A stretch of DNA of 64,000 nt, taken from contig DASYGT010000019.1 of the NCBI GenBank assembly GCA_035999365.1, positions 62,001 to 126,000 on the forward strand. The letters run 5' to 3'. Positions within the stretch are counted from its first letter, which is position 1, and each line of letters begins with the position of its first letter. The notes under the pieces were generated by a model. That model was not told the DNA's origin. It was given only the letters and a program-made list of their open reading frames with translations, and ran no database searches. This document shows, in pieces, positions 1-8,925 of this stretch. Source of the stretch: DASYGT01 sp035999365 (GTDB lineage Bacteria > Actinomycetota > Actinomycetes > Mycobacteriales > Jatrophihabitantaceae). Both the position numbers and the translations under genes were made by a program.

Positions 1-595
1 ACCCCAGGCGCACCACGAACTCGACGTTCTGCCCGTCCGGGCGAGCCGGCTGCACGTCAGGCGCGAGCCCGAGGTCGAGCGATCCGAGCGCCTGCGGCCC
101 GGCGTCGATCCAGACCACGACGTGCGGGTTGGGCATCAGGACGGTCGCTGCCGCCTGGTGCGGAGCATCGTGCGCGGCGGTGACGACCGGCCGGTCGGCA
201 AGAACCAGGGGCCGGCCCATGTCCACGGTGACGTCTCCATCCCCGCCAACAGCCTGCACACGCTTGATCCCGCCGCGTGTCGCCACCGCCGCATCCAAGT
301 CAACGAGTCCGGACCCCTGGAGGTATCGCATGACCACCCGGATGCCGTTACCGCACATCTCGGCCACCGACCCATCGGCGTTGCGGTAATCCATGAAGAA
401 CGGAGCCTGCAACGCCATCTCCTTGGCCTCGGGGTCGTTCTCCGACCGCACGACCCGCAGCACGCCGTCGGCACCGATTCCCCCGTGACGATCACAGAGC
501 GCTTGCACGAATTCCGGCGTCAGCGTCAGGCGGCCGTCGAGGTCAGGCAGCACGACGAAGTCGTTCTCCGTCCCGTGACCCTTGAAAACGCGCAC
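1..595 (-). CDS. dapF: Diaminopimelate epimerase, N-terminal part (cut by window edge)
   Basis: DapF interconverts LL- and meso-diaminopimelate, a step of lysine and peptidoglycan precursor synthesis in the cytosol. The reading frame opens with GTG at 595-593 and gives an N-terminus FKGHGTENDFVVLPD typical of the family. The first catalytic cysteine is visible in the MCGNGIR motif at about residue 81. About 198 residues are present; the second catalytic cysteine lies beyond the window. The start sits only 2 nt after the miaA stop, so the two are almost certainly co-transcribed, as in M. tuberculosis (Rv2726c/Rv2727c). Identification is firm; only the C-terminus is unseen. Confidence 0.93.
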   Translation of the reverse strand, partial: MRVFKGHGTENDFVVLPDLDGRLTLTPEFVQALCDRHGGIGADGVLRVVRSENDPEAKEMALQAPFFMDYRNADGSVAEMCGNGIRVVMRYLQGSGLVDLDAAVATRGGIKRVQAVGGDGDVTVDMGRPLVLADRPVVTAAHDAPHQAAATVLMPNPHVVVWIDAGPQALGSLDLGLAPDVQPARPDGQNVEFVVRLG

Positions 596-597
596 CC

Positions 598-1515
598 TCA
601 CAGGGTAGGCGTTAGCAGCTCCAGGGCGGCCTCGACGAGATCGGGTCGCGCCGCGTCGAGCCACTGCACCCGCGGATCGCGGCGAAACCACGACCGCTGT
701 CGGCGGACGAATCGGCGGGTCGCCCGGATCGTCCGTTCAGTGGCCATGTCGATATCGCCGGCGATGCGCCCCTCTGCGTCAATGCAGTCCAGCAGCTGGG
801 CGTAGCCGAGCGCCTTGCCCGCGGTAGGGCTCTCCCGCAGCCCGAGGGGCAGCAGGCTGCGCACTTCGTCGAGGAAGCCCGCCGCGACCATGCGGTGCAC
901 CCGAGCCTCGACCCGTTCGTCCAGGTCAGCACGGTCCAGACCGATCGCGACAGCGGGATACACCGAGTCGAACCCCGGCATCGTCGCCGTGAACGGCCGA
1001 CCGGTGAACTCGATGACCTCCAACGCCCGCACGATCCGGCGGCCGTTCGTCGGCAGGATCGCGGCCGCCGCGGCTGGATCCAGGGCGGCGAGGCGAGCGT
1101 GTAGCGCACCCGCGCCGGCGACGGCCAACTCGGCATACAGCCGCGCCCGGATCTCGGGCGACTCACCGGGAAACTCCAGGTGGTCGAGCGCGCCGCGCAG
1201 GTAGAGGCCCGAACCGCCGACCAGCACCGGGGTACGGCCGCGCGATCGGATGGCATCGATCGCCGACCGGGCCATGCTCTGGTACTCCGCGACCGCAGCC
1301 GACTTCGTGATCGGCCAGACGTCGAGCAGGTGGTGCTCGATCCCACCGCGCTGATCGGCCGGCACCTTGGCGGTGCCGATGTCCATACCGACGTAGAGCT
1401 GCATCGAGTCCGCGTTCACGATCTCTCCGCCGACGCTCTGCGCGAGCGCGATCGCGAGGTCGGACTTCCCGGTCGCCGTCGGCCCGACGACGGCGAGCAC
1501 CACGGGATCAGGCAC
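598..1515 (-). CDS. miaA: tRNA dimethylallyltransferase MiaA
   Basis: MiaA transfers a dimethylallyl group from DMAPP to N6 of A37 in tRNAs that read UNN codons; MiaB (also in this window) then methylthiolates the product. The protein has the P-loop GPTATGKS at residues 11-18, followed by the family motif NADSMQLYVGMDIGTAK. I chose the GTG at 1515-1513, which gives 305 residues, the usual size. It overlaps the stop of the upstream gene (1510-1508), whereas a longer frame up to 1617 would run far into that gene with unrelated sequence. It ends 2 nt before dapF. Confidence 0.95.
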   Translation of the reverse strand: MPDPVVLAVVGPTATGKSDLAIALAQSVGGEIVNADSMQLYVGMDIGTAKVPADQRGGIEHHLLDVWPITKSAAVAEYQSMARSAIDAIRSRGRTPVLVGGSGLYLRGALDHLEFPGESPEIRARLYAELAVAGAGALHARLAALDPAAAAAILPTNGRRIVRALEVIEFTGRPFTATMPGFDSVYPAVAIGLDRADLDERVEARVHRMVAAGFLDEVRSLLPLGLRESPTAGKALGYAQLLDCIDAEGRIAGDIDMATERTIRATRRFVRRQRSWFRRDPRVQWLDAARPDLVEAALELLTPTL

Positions 1516-2215
1516 GCGGGAGCCACCGCGCGACGAAGTAGCCCACCCCGTACGGCGCAGCGTCGTAGCGCCGCACTGCGTCGTAGCGGCCGCCACCGAG
1601 CAGCCGCGCGGCCGCATGCCAGGCGCCTACGCCTGCGGCCAGCAGCTCACCGCCCAGGCCCGCGTCGACGTCGAGCAAGGCAGCGGCATCTCCCGACGCC
1701 AGTGCCGCACTCACCGCCGCGTCGAAGGGAACCGCCCGCTCGTCCCAGTAACCCGGCGCCTTCTCGCTGCGCCGTGCCGAGCCGTCACCCATGACCAGCA
1801 GTGACACGTCCTCGTGCTCTGCGACAGCGAGTAGTTCGGCCGAGGCCCGGTGGGCGGCGAAATCCGGACCGATCGAGAAGCCGCGGGCGCCCGACCGGAG
1901 CCCGAGCGCCTCGCGCACGAGCCACGCGCCGATCGTCAGGGACAGCGGCAGGTCCAGATCGCCGCCAGAGGCGGGGGCCCCGAGATGCACCTCGATCGCC
2001 AGCCCGTATCCGGCGAGTGAGCCGCGGCACGGCGGTGCGTGAGCGCCCGATTCCGGACCCGCTCCGAGGAGCACGAGGGGCTTGCCGAGAGCCCCGAGCT
2101 CGCCGATCACCTCCGCGCAGGCGCGCCGCAGATCAGCAAGCTCACCCGCGGCCACACCTGCCATATCGGGCACGAGGGCGGGGGGGTGGGGGCAGAACGC
2201 CGCACCGACGATCAC
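1508..2215 (-). CDS. Class III extradiol dioxygenase-like protein (Rv2728c-like)
   Basis: This 235-residue protein resembles the actinobacterial Rv2728c family, which has the fold of class III extradiol ring-cleavage dioxygenases (LigB type). The N-terminus GAAFCPHPPALVPD carries the Cys-Pro-His-Pro-Pro pattern common in that fold. No substrate is known and I would not assign a ring-cleavage activity. Start: GTG at 2215-2213 is preceded by TAGCCT (2227-2222) exactly 6 nt upstream, so the message is probably leaderless. It overlaps the miaA start downstream, giving a three-gene unit with miaA and dapF, the same order as in mycobacteria. Confidence 0.75.
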   Translation of the reverse strand: MIVGAAFCPHPPALVPDMAGVAAGELADLRRACAEVIGELGALGKPLVLLGAGPESGAHAPPCRGSLAGYGLAIEVHLGAPASGGDLDLPLSLTIGAWLVREALGLRSGARGFSIGPDFAAHRASAELLAVAEHEDVSLLVMGDGSARRSEKAPGYWDERAVPFDAAVSAALASGDAAALLDVDAGLGGELLAAGVGAWHAAARLLGGGRYDAVRRYDAAPYGVGYFVARWLPRA

Positions 2216-2271
2216 CCGGGAAGGCTAACTGGCGACCGACTCGTGACCGTCATCGTGTCTAATGCTGTCTC

Positions 2272-3456
2272 ATGAGTTCGGAGTGGGGGCGTATCGATGC
2301 CGGTGGCACCGTCTACGTCCGGACCGCCGACGGCGAACGCGAGATCGGATCGTGGCAGGCCGGCGACGCGGAAGCGGGCCTCGCCTTCTATCACCGCCGC
2401 TTCGAGGACCTCGAAACCGAGGTAGTCCTGCTGGAGAAACGGCTGGAATCGGGGGCTGGCGATCCGGCCTCGACACGCACGCACGCGATCGCGCTTCGCG
2501 ACCAGCTGCCGACCGCCTCGGCGATCGGCGACCTCGACGGCCTGTCCCAGCGGCTCGATGCCCTGCTGTCCGCCGTCGAGGCCAAGGTGGCCGAGGCGGC
2601 GGCGGCACGCGATCAGGCCCGCGCGGAGGCGATCGCCGCGAAGGAGTCCCTGATCACGGAGTCGGAGCGGCTCGCCGAATCCGGGACATCGTGGAAGAGC
2701 TCCGGCGACCGGTTGCGCGCCATCGTCGATGAGTGGAAGCAGATCAAGGGGATCGACCGCAAGACCGATGACGCCCTGTGGAAGCGATTCGCCGCTGCCC
2801 GCGATGCCTTCGGCAGGCGCCGCGGCCAGCACTTCGCGCAGCTTGACGCCGAGCGCGGTTCGGCCAAGCAGATCAAGGAGAACCTCGCCGAGCGCGCCGA
2901 GGCTCTGTCCGAGTCCTCGGACTGGAAAGAGACCGCCGCGGCGATGCGCACGCTGATGTCGGAATGGAAGGCGAGCCCCCGCGCGGCCCGCGACGTGGAG
3001 GAGACGCTGTGGAAGCGGTTCCGGGCGGCGCAGGACGCCTTCTTCAGCCGTCGGTCAGGAGTCTTCGCACAGCGCGACGCCGAACAGGTCGCCAACCAGC
3101 AGAAGAAGGAAGCGATCATCGCGCAGGCCGAGGCGCTGGCCATCGACGATCCGAAGCTCGCGCAGAGCGCCTTGCGTGACCTGCAGTCCCGGTTCGACGA
3201 GATCGGTCACGTTCCGCGCGATGCGATGCGTCGTATCGACGAGCGCATGCGCGCCGCCGAGCAGCGGATTCGCGACGCCGTCGACTCCCAGTGGCGACAG
3301 GGCAGCGTCGCATCGAACCCGTTCCTGACCGCGCTCCGCGAACGGCTCGCCGAGGCCGAGGCGAAGCTGGAGCGAGCTCGCAAGTCCGGCGACGCCGCGC
3401 GGATCGCGAAGGCGGAAGCCGAGGTCGAGCAGCGCCGCTCGCTGCTGCCGACCTGA
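2272..3456 (+). CDS. DUF349 coiled-coil protein
   Basis: A 394-residue, highly charged protein that is almost entirely alpha-helical. It contains at least three tandem DUF349 repeats, each with a W(K)xxxAxxMRxLxxEWK-type core followed by LWKRFxAAxDAFxxRR (for example residues about 145-190 and 220-265). It corresponds to the Rv2731 family next to miaB in mycobacteria. The function is unknown. The ATG at 2272 lacks a Shine-Dalgarno sequence, but TAATGC ends 6 nt upstream, close to the leaderless pattern seen elsewhere here. It is divergent from the extradiol-like gene and convergent with miaB, from which it is separated by 9 nt. Confidence 0.85.
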   Translation: MSSEWGRIDAGGTVYVRTADGEREIGSWQAGDAEAGLAFYHRRFEDLETEVVLLEKRLESGAGDPASTRTHAIALRDQLPTASAIGDLDGLSQRLDALLSAVEAKVAEAAAARDQARAEAIAAKESLITESERLAESGTSWKSSGDRLRAIVDEWKQIKGIDRKTDDALWKRFAAARDAFGRRRGQHFAQLDAERGSAKQIKENLAERAEALSESSDWKETAAAMRTLMSEWKASPRAARDVEETLWKRFRAAQDAFFSRRSGVFAQRDAEQVANQQKKEAIIAQAEALAIDDPKLAQSALRDLQSRFDEIGHVPRDAMRRIDERMRAAEQRIRDAVDSQWRQGSVASNPFLTALRERLAEAEAKLERARKSGDAARIAKAEAEVEQRRSLLPT

Positions 3457-3465
3457 CCCCTCGCG

Positions 3466-4899
3466 TCAGGCCGGCCGGCGACCGATCTGTATCGGCACCC
3501 GCGTCGAGTGCGACGATGCCGGGGCTGCCTCGCCGCGCCATTGCCGGTGATCCTGAACCCCGGCATCGGCCACCAGATGGTGCGGAGCGGCTTGGGTCAC
3601 CACGCTCGTGACGATGTCGCCCGGCCTGGCGTCGACATCGCCGACGGCGACGTGCACGAGGCGGCCGTCGCGCGAGCGTCCGGACACCCGGCCGGTGGCT
3701 CCGTCCTTGCGCCCCTCGCCTGCACTGACCAGCACCTCGACCTCACGCCCGACCAGATCGGTGGCGAGCTCCCAGGAGATCGCGTCCTGGAGGGTGATGA
3801 GCCGCTCGTAGCGCTCCTGGACGACTTCCTTCGGGATCTGGTCCGGCATCTGCGCAGCGGGGGTGCCCGGGCGCTTGGAGTACTGAAAGGTGAAGGCACT
3901 GGCGAACCGCGCGGCGCGTACGGCATCGAGGGTCTGCACGAAGTCGGCCTCGGTCTCGCCCGGGAACCCGACGATGATGTCCGTCGTGATCGCCGCGTGC
4001 GGCATCGCGGCGCGAACTTTGTCGATGATCGACAGATAGCGCTGCTGCCGGTAGGAGCGACGCATCGCGCGCAGCACGGTGTCCGAACCGGACTGCATCG
4101 GCATGTGCAGTTGCGGACAGACGTTCGCCGTCTCGGCCATTGCCACAATCACGTCGTCGGTGAAGTCGCGCGGATGCGGGCTCGTGAAGCGCACCCGCTC
4201 CAGGCCGTCGATCTCGCCGCATGCTCGCAGCAGCTTGCCGAAGGCGAGCGGATCGCCGAACGAGCGGCCGTAGGAGTTCACGTTCTGCCCGAGCAGCGTC
4301 ACCTCGAGGACACCGGAGGCAGCGAGCGCCTCGATCTCGGCGAGGACGTCGCCAGTTCGGCGGTCGGTCTCGGCACCACGCAGCGACGGCACGATGCAGA
4401 ACGTGCAGGTGTTGTCGCACCCGACTGAGATGGACACCCAGGCGCTGTACGGCGACTCGCGCCGGGTGGGTAGGTCGGAGGGAAAGCTCTGCAGTGCCTC
4501 GACGATCTCGATCTCGGCCTGCTGGTTGTGCCGGGCACGCTCGAGCAGCACCGGAAGAGAGGCCAGGTTATGCGTGCCGAAGACGACGTCGACCCACGGG
4601 GCGCGTTCGAGAATCGCACCCCGATCCTTCTGCGCGAGGCAGCCGCCGACCGCGATCTGCATGCCGGGGCGGCGCTGCTTGGCCGGCACGAGGCGGCCCA
4701 GGTTGCCGTAGAGGCGATTGTCGGCGTTCTCGCGCACCGCGCACGTGTTGAAGACGACGAGGTCCGCGTCGTCCGACCCAGGGGCCCGCACGTAGCCCGC
4801 CTCCTCGAGCAGGCCGGACAGCCGCTCCGAGTCGTGGACGTTCATCTGACAGCCGTACGTGCGGATGTCATAGGTGCGGGTCGTGGCAGTTGGAGGCAT
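3466..4899 (-). CDS. miaB: tRNA-2-methylthio-N6-dimethylallyladenosine synthase MiaB
   Basis: MiaB is a radical-SAM methylthiotransferase that adds the 2-methylthio group to i6A37 of tRNA, acting after MiaA. The N-terminal domain has the three cluster cysteines C17, C53 and C87. The radical SAM cluster is CxxxCxxC at C161, C165 and C168 (CDNTCTFCIV), and a TRAM domain follows near the C-terminus. At 477 residues it is normal length, with a poorly conserved tail. The ATG at 4899 has no clear Shine-Dalgarno; TATCCT lies 9 nt upstream, so a very short leader is possible. It lies 24 nt downstream of the predicted rny coding region's lower end, with the same orientation. Confidence 0.95.
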   Translation of the reverse strand: MPPTATTRTYDIRTYGCQMNVHDSERLSGLLEEAGYVRAPGSDDADLVVFNTCAVRENADNRLYGNLGRLVPAKQRRPGMQIAVGGCLAQKDRGAILERAPWVDVVFGTHNLASLPVLLERARHNQQAEIEIVEALQSFPSDLPTRRESPYSAWVSISVGCDNTCTFCIVPSLRGAETDRRTGDVLAEIEALAASGVLEVTLLGQNVNSYGRSFGDPLAFGKLLRACGEIDGLERVRFTSPHPRDFTDDVIVAMAETANVCPQLHMPMQSGSDTVLRAMRRSYRQQRYLSIIDKVRAAMPHAAITTDIIVGFPGETEADFVQTLDAVRAARFASAFTFQYSKRPGTPAAQMPDQIPKEVVQERYERLITLQDAISWELATDLVGREVEVLVSAGEGRKDGATGRVSGRSRDGRLVHVAVGDVDARPGDIVTSVVTQAAPHHLVADAGVQDHRQWRGEAAPASSHSTRVPIQIGRRPA

Positions 4900-4923
4900 G
4901 GCAGTTCGAGGATACGGGCGGCG

Positions 4924-6537
4924 CTAGTGAGCGATCTCGGTGCTGCGTGATTCGCGCACGACGGTGACACGGATCTGCCCCGGGTAGGTGAGCTCGTCCT
5001 CGATCTGCTTGGCGATCTCGCGGGCGATCACCTGCGCCGCGAGATCGTCGATCTCACCGGGCTGGACCATGACCCGGACCTCGCGGCCTGACTGCATGGC
5101 GAAGACCTTCTCGACGCCATGCTTCGCGGTGGCGATCTCTTCGATACGCGCCAGACGCTTGACGTAGGTCTCGATGGACTCGCGGCGGGCACCTGGCCGG
5201 GCGGCTGAACAGGTATCGGACGCCTGGGTGAGGACTGCCTCGATGGTTCGGGGCGCGATCTCGTTGTGGTGAGCCTCCACGGCGTGCGCGACGGCCTCGC
5301 TCTCGCCGAACCTGCGCAGCAGTTCCGCGCCGATGATCGCGTGGCTGCCTTCGACCTCGTGGGTCAAGGCCTTGCCGATGTCGTGCAGGAAGGCACACCG
5401 CTTGATCAAGGTGGGCTCGAGCCCGAGTTCGGCGGCCATCACCCCGGCAATATGGGCAGTCTCGATGAGGTGCCCGAGGACGTTCTGGCCGTAGCTGGTG
5501 CGGTACTTCAGCCGGCCGAGCGTCGGCAGCAACCGCTCGTCGAGATCGCCGACTCCCACCTCAGCGAGCGCGTCGCGCGCCGCCCGCAGGCACAGCTCGT
5601 CGACGTCGGCCTTGCTCTGCTCATAGACGTCCTCGATGCGCTGCGGGTGGATCCGCCCGTCGACGATGAGCTTCTCGAGCGTGAGCCGCCCGATCTCACG
5701 CCGCACGGGATCGAAGCAGGACAGCAGGACGGCCTCGGGCGTGTCGTCGATGATCACGTTGACGCCGGTGACGGACTCGAATGCACGGATGTTGCGCCCC
5801 TCGCGCCCGATGATGCGGCCCTTCATGTCGTCACCGGGCAGGTGGAGAACGCTGACGACGGTTTCAGCGGTCTGCTCGCTCGCGACGCGCTGCACCGCCT
5901 CGACCACGATGGCCCGGGCGCGATCGGTGCCCTCCGAACGAGCCTCGTTCTCGATCGTGCGCACGAGAGCTGCGCCATCGCGCCGGGCGCTCGCCTCGAC
6001 GGTGGCGAGAAGCTCGGCCTTGGCCTCGTCCGCGGTGAGTCCGGCGATGCGCTCGAGCTGGTCGAGGCGGTCACGCGCCTGGGCCGCGAGTTCGGCGCTC
6101 TGTGCAGCGAGCTGCTCTCCGAGGAGTTGCAGCTCGGACTGTCGTTCGTCCAGGCTCGCCAGACGCGCGTCCAGCTCGGCGGCGCGGCGGTCGAGCCGGT
6201 CGGCTTCGACCCGAACCCGATCCTGCGCAGCGACGACGCGCTCGTTGCGCGCAGTGAGTTCGAGCTCGACCTTGGCCTGCTCGGCGGCGAAGCGCGCGGC
6301 ATCTGCCTCGGCGGCGCGCCGGACGGCGTCTGCCTCCGCCTGGGCAACCTGACGGATGCCGTCGGCTTCAGCCTGAGCGATGCGGCGTGCGGTCTCGGTC
6401 AGTGCGTCGATCTCCGCGTGCGCGGAGGCGGTAGCTGAATGTCGCTGCGGCGATCGACCACGGGTCGCGAAGACATAGACGACGAGCAGGCCGAGCACGA
6501 AGATGGCGCCGACGCCGGCGTACCAGACTCCCTGCAT
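4924..6537 (-). CDS. rny: Ribonuclease Y
   Basis: RNase Y is a membrane-anchored endoribonuclease that starts mRNA decay. The protein (537 residues) shows the full family architecture: one N-terminal transmembrane helix (about residues 5-25), a long Ala/Glu/Arg-rich coiled coil (about 35-200), a KH domain (GRIIGREGRNIRAFE region), and an HD domain with the metal-binding CAFLHDIGKA motif. The ATG at 6537 has a good Shine-Dalgarno (GGGAGGA, 5 nt spacing). It lies between recX and miaB on the same strand. Its presence matters because RNase J is missing from its usual actinobacterial position (see findings). Confidence 0.93.
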   Translation of the reverse strand: MQGVWYAGVGAIFVLGLLVVYVFATRGRSPQRHSATASAHAEIDALTETARRIAQAEADGIRQVAQAEADAVRRAAEADAARFAAEQAKVELELTARNERVVAAQDRVRVEADRLDRRAAELDARLASLDERQSELQLLGEQLAAQSAELAAQARDRLDQLERIAGLTADEAKAELLATVEASARRDGAALVRTIENEARSEGTDRARAIVVEAVQRVASEQTAETVVSVLHLPGDDMKGRIIGREGRNIRAFESVTGVNVIIDDTPEAVLLSCFDPVRREIGRLTLEKLIVDGRIHPQRIEDVYEQSKADVDELCLRAARDALAEVGVGDLDERLLPTLGRLKYRTSYGQNVLGHLIETAHIAGVMAAELGLEPTLIKRCAFLHDIGKALTHEVEGSHAIIGAELLRRFGESEAVAHAVEAHHNEIAPRTIEAVLTQASDTCSAARPGARRESIETYVKRLARIEEIATAKHGVEKVFAMQSGREVRVMVQPGEIDDLAAQVIAREIAKQIEDELTYPGQIRVTVVRESRSTEIAH

Positions 6538-6610
6538 CGCCGTCCTCCCTGTGCGTCACATCGTCGGCACCAGGAACGACGCGCTGCATAGAGCGCAAGG
6601 GCACATCGAT

Positions 6611-6638
6611 CGCCTCAGCGGTAACGGCCGCTCAGGCG
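6611..6638. terminator. Stem-loop between recX and rny
   Basis: An inverted repeat with 11-nt arms and one mismatch (CGCCTCAGCGG / CCGCTCAGGCG) encloses a 6-nt loop. It lies in the 289-bp gap downstream of recX and upstream of rny. On the minus strand it could terminate the recA-recX message or sit in the rny leader. There is no run of U after it. I see no gene in the rest of this gap. Confidence 0.4.
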
Positions 6639-6826
6639 GGGTGTCCGTTGCTGTCGTGCGCATCGCGGTTAAGGCTGTATGTACGGCCGCGCGTACCCAT
6701 CTGGCGGGCGAGCGCGGCGTGCTCGTCATCGTTCCTGGTGATAGCGAGGTTAGGAACGCGCACCGAACAAAGCAAGTACGCCGGGTGCCGACCCCTGCAA
6801 ATCGGTCGCTGAGCTGCCTGAGGACC

Positions 6827-7357
6827 TCAGCCGTCGCCGGTGGCCACAGATGCGTCCATGTCCAGGAGCTCCCGGACGATCCGGAAGGCCAACCCCGGTG
6901 CGTACCCGCGCCGCGCGAGCAAGGACACCAGCCGGCGGGCCTGGACATCGCGGTCCAGGCCGGCCAGCGTCCGCAACCGGCGCTGCGCAAGAGATCGGGC
7001 GGCCGCAGACTCGCTCTCGTCGTCGATGTGCTCGATGGCGTGCTCCACTGTCGGCTCGTCCACGCCACGCCGTCGGAGTTTGACGGCAACTGCCCGGCGC
7101 GACAATCCGCGTTCGGCATGTGCCGCCGCAGCGAAGCTCTCAGCGAGCGACACGTCGTCGATCAGCCCGACCTCGGTGAACCGATCCAGAACACGGCGAG
7201 AAGCGTCGTCAGGCACACCTTTGCGCCCGAGCAGCGCCGCGAGTTCCGAGCGGGTGCGGGCCCGCTGGCTCAAGGCGCGTAGGCAGACAATGCGCGCGAC
7301 GGATTCGGCATCCCCCGGAGGTGCCACCTCGTCCTCCGGGGGCGGCGCGGCCCTCAC
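6827..7357 (-). CDS. recX: RecA regulator RecX
   Basis: RecX binds RecA filaments and modulates recombinase and coprotease activity. The 176-residue protein has the all-helical three-repeat pattern of the family, with the conserved LSRRAVAVKLRRRGV segment in the middle and LVSLLARRGY in the last repeat. The GTG at 7357 is 2 nt downstream of the recA stop, so translation is likely coupled to recA. This recA-recX arrangement is the normal actinobacterial one. The acidic N-terminus (about 16 residues) is poorly conserved, and a later start cannot be excluded. Confidence 0.92.
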   Translation of the reverse strand: MRAAPPPEDEVAPPGDAESVARIVCLRALSQRARTRSELAALLGRKGVPDDASRRVLDRFTEVGLIDDVSLAESFAAAAHAERGLSRRAVAVKLRRRGVDEPTVEHAIEHIDDESESAAARSLAQRRLRTLAGLDRDVQARRLVSLLARRGYAPGLAFRIVRELLDMDASVATGDG

Positions 7358-7359
7358 GG

Positions 7360-8409
7360 TCAGAAGTCCACCGGGGCCGGCACCACGTCGATCGGGGCTG
7401 TCTCGTCGATGTGGGCGCCGACACCCAGCTTCTCTTTGATCTTCTTCTCGATCTCATCCGCGAGGTCTGGGTTGTCCTTCAAGAAGCTGCGGACATTTTC
7501 CTTGCCCTGACCTAGTTGATCAGCATCGTAGGTGTACCAGGCACCGGACTTCTTGATCAGCCCTTGCTCGACACCGACATCGATCAACGAACCCTCACGG
7601 CTGATGCCCTGGCCGTACACAATGTCGAATTCGGCCTGCTTGAACGGTGGCGCCATCTTGTTCTTCACGATCTTCGCGCGGGTGCGGTTACCTACCGCCT
7701 CGGCACCGTCCTTGAGCGTTTCGATCCGGCGGACGTCGATACGCACCGATGCGTAGAACTTCAAGGCCTTGCCACCGGTCGTCGTCTCGGGCGAGCCGAA
7801 CATCACGCCGATCTTCTCGCGCAGTTGGTTGATGAAGATCGCCGTGGTGTTGGTGTTGCTCAGCGCACCGGTGATCTTGCGGAGTGCCTGGCTCATCAGG
7901 CGCGCCTGGAGTCCGACGTGGCTGTCGCCCATCTCGCCCTCGATCTCAGCACGCGGCACGAGCGCAGCAACGGAGTCGATCACGATGACGTCCACCGCGC
8001 CGGAGCGAATGAGCATGTCGGTGATCTCGAGAGCCTGCTCGCCGGTGTCCGGCTGACTCACGAGCAGTGCGTCCGTGTCGACGCCCAGGGCCCGCGCGTA
8101 GTCGGGATCGAGCGCGTGCTCGGCATCGATGAAGGCGGCCACTCCACCGGCAGCCTGCGCATTGGCCACAGCGTGCAGGGCGACCGTCGTCTTGCCGGAA
8201 CTCTCCGGGCCGTAGATCTCGACGACCCGGCCCCGCGGCAGCCCGCCGATGCCGAGTGCGACATCGAGGGCGATCGAGCCGGTGGGGATCACCTCGATCG
8301 GAGCCGCGGCTCGCTCACCCAGTCGCATCACCGAACCCTTGCCGAACTGCTTGTCGATCTGCGCCAGGGCGACATCGAGTGCCTTGTCCCGGTCGAATCC
8401 TGCTGCCAT
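7360..8409 (-). CDS. recA: Recombinase RecA
   Basis: RecA catalyses strand exchange in homologous recombination and activates LexA self-cleavage. Walker A GPESSGKT is at residues 67-74; the DNA-binding loops and the INQLREKIGVMFGSPET segment are intact, and no intein interrupts the gene, unlike M. tuberculosis recA. I chose the ATG at 8409, which has Shine-Dalgarno AGAGGTG 8 nt upstream, over the TTG 6 nt earlier. This gives 349 residues. Two damage-responsive elements lie upstream: a PafBC-type motif about 70 nt and a LexA box about 150 nt from the start. Confidence 0.98.
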   Translation of the reverse strand: MAAGFDRDKALDVALAQIDKQFGKGSVMRLGERAAAPIEVIPTGSIALDVALGIGGLPRGRVVEIYGPESSGKTTVALHAVANAQAAGGVAAFIDAEHALDPDYARALGVDTDALLVSQPDTGEQALEITDMLIRSGAVDVIVIDSVAALVPRAEIEGEMGDSHVGLQARLMSQALRKITGALSNTNTTAIFINQLREKIGVMFGSPETTTGGKALKFYASVRIDVRRIETLKDGAEAVGNRTRAKIVKNKMAPPFKQAEFDIVYGQGISREGSLIDVGVEQGLIKKSGAWYTYDADQLGQGKENVRSFLKDNPDLADEIEKKIKEKLGVGAHIDETAPIDVVPAPVDF

Positions 8410-8479
8410 GTGCAAGACACCTCTTCATGAGTCGTGCGGCGCACCGTGAGGATGTGCCGGTTTCTGACCTGCTCGCCCG

Positions 8480-8502
8480 ACGTTAGGACCGGCCACCGAC
8501 AA
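8480..8502 (-). promoter_or_regulatory. PafBC (RecA-NDp type) damage-inducible promoter motif of recA
   Basis: On the minus strand the sequence reads TTGTCGGTG, then 8 nt, then TAACGT. This fits the mycobacterial LexA-independent DNA-damage promoter described for recA P1, later assigned to the PafBC activator (TTGTCRGTG-N8-TANNNT). It ends 70 nt upstream of the recA start codon. The match is by eye, but every fixed position agrees. Confidence 0.75.
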
Positions 8503-8557
8503 AAACGCGTTGCCCGGTACATCTGTGGAGGAGCGCTCCCACTGTGGACAGGCTAGC

Positions 8558-8573
8558 CCGAACACCTGTTCGA
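8558..8573. promoter_or_regulatory. LexA (SOS) box upstream of recA
   Basis: The core CGAAC-ACCT-GTTCG (8559-8572) matches the actinobacterial LexA operator CGAAC-N4-GTTCG. It lies between DUF3046 and recA, about 150 bp from the recA start and 34 bp downstream of the DUF3046 stop on the same strand. It would repress the distal recA promoter. Confidence 0.8.
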
Positions 8574-8606
8574 GTGGAGTACCTCGCGCGGCGACACGCC
8601 GAGCGC

Positions 8607-8798
8607 TCAGCGCAGGGAGTTCGGCACCTCGAACTCGGCACACACGGCCTGCCACACCTGCTTCGTCTCCACGCCCGCGGCGAGTGCCTCGTCGACGGTC
8701 GATCCGAGCGCGGGCAGCCGGTAGTCGGAGGCGACACTGCGCGCATAGGCAGCGCCGAACCTGGTATCCATCCGTCGCCAGAACTCGGTGAGCCGCAC
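8607..8798 (-). CDS. DUF3046 small protein
   Basis: A 63-residue protein beginning MRLTEFWRRMDTRFG and ending FEVPNSLR, matching the actinobacterial DUF3046 family (Rv2738c) found directly upstream of recA. It contains the conserved VDEALAAGVETKQVWQAVCAEF segment. The function is unknown. The GTG at 8798 is preceded by GGAGG only one base away, so initiation may be weak or leaderless, but the protein start matches family members. Confidence 0.85.
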   Translation of the reverse strand: MRLTEFWRRMDTRFGAAYARSVASDYRLPALGSTVDEALAAGVETKQVWQAVCAEFEVPNSLR

Positions 8799-8925
8799 AC
8801 CTCCACCCTAGGTGGGGCGACCCGAACGCGACGCCGGCCGCCCCGCGGTTGGGTGAGCGCCCACACGCACACACCGCTCCCGCCGCGATCGCGGGCTGTC
8901 GTACCGAACGGGCAGACTGGTTCGC

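Noticed and set aside
8905..8924. CGAAC and GTTCG half-sites just upstream of lhr, like a LexA box
   Set aside because: The spacer is 10 nt, not the required 4 nt, so it is not a canonical SOS box.
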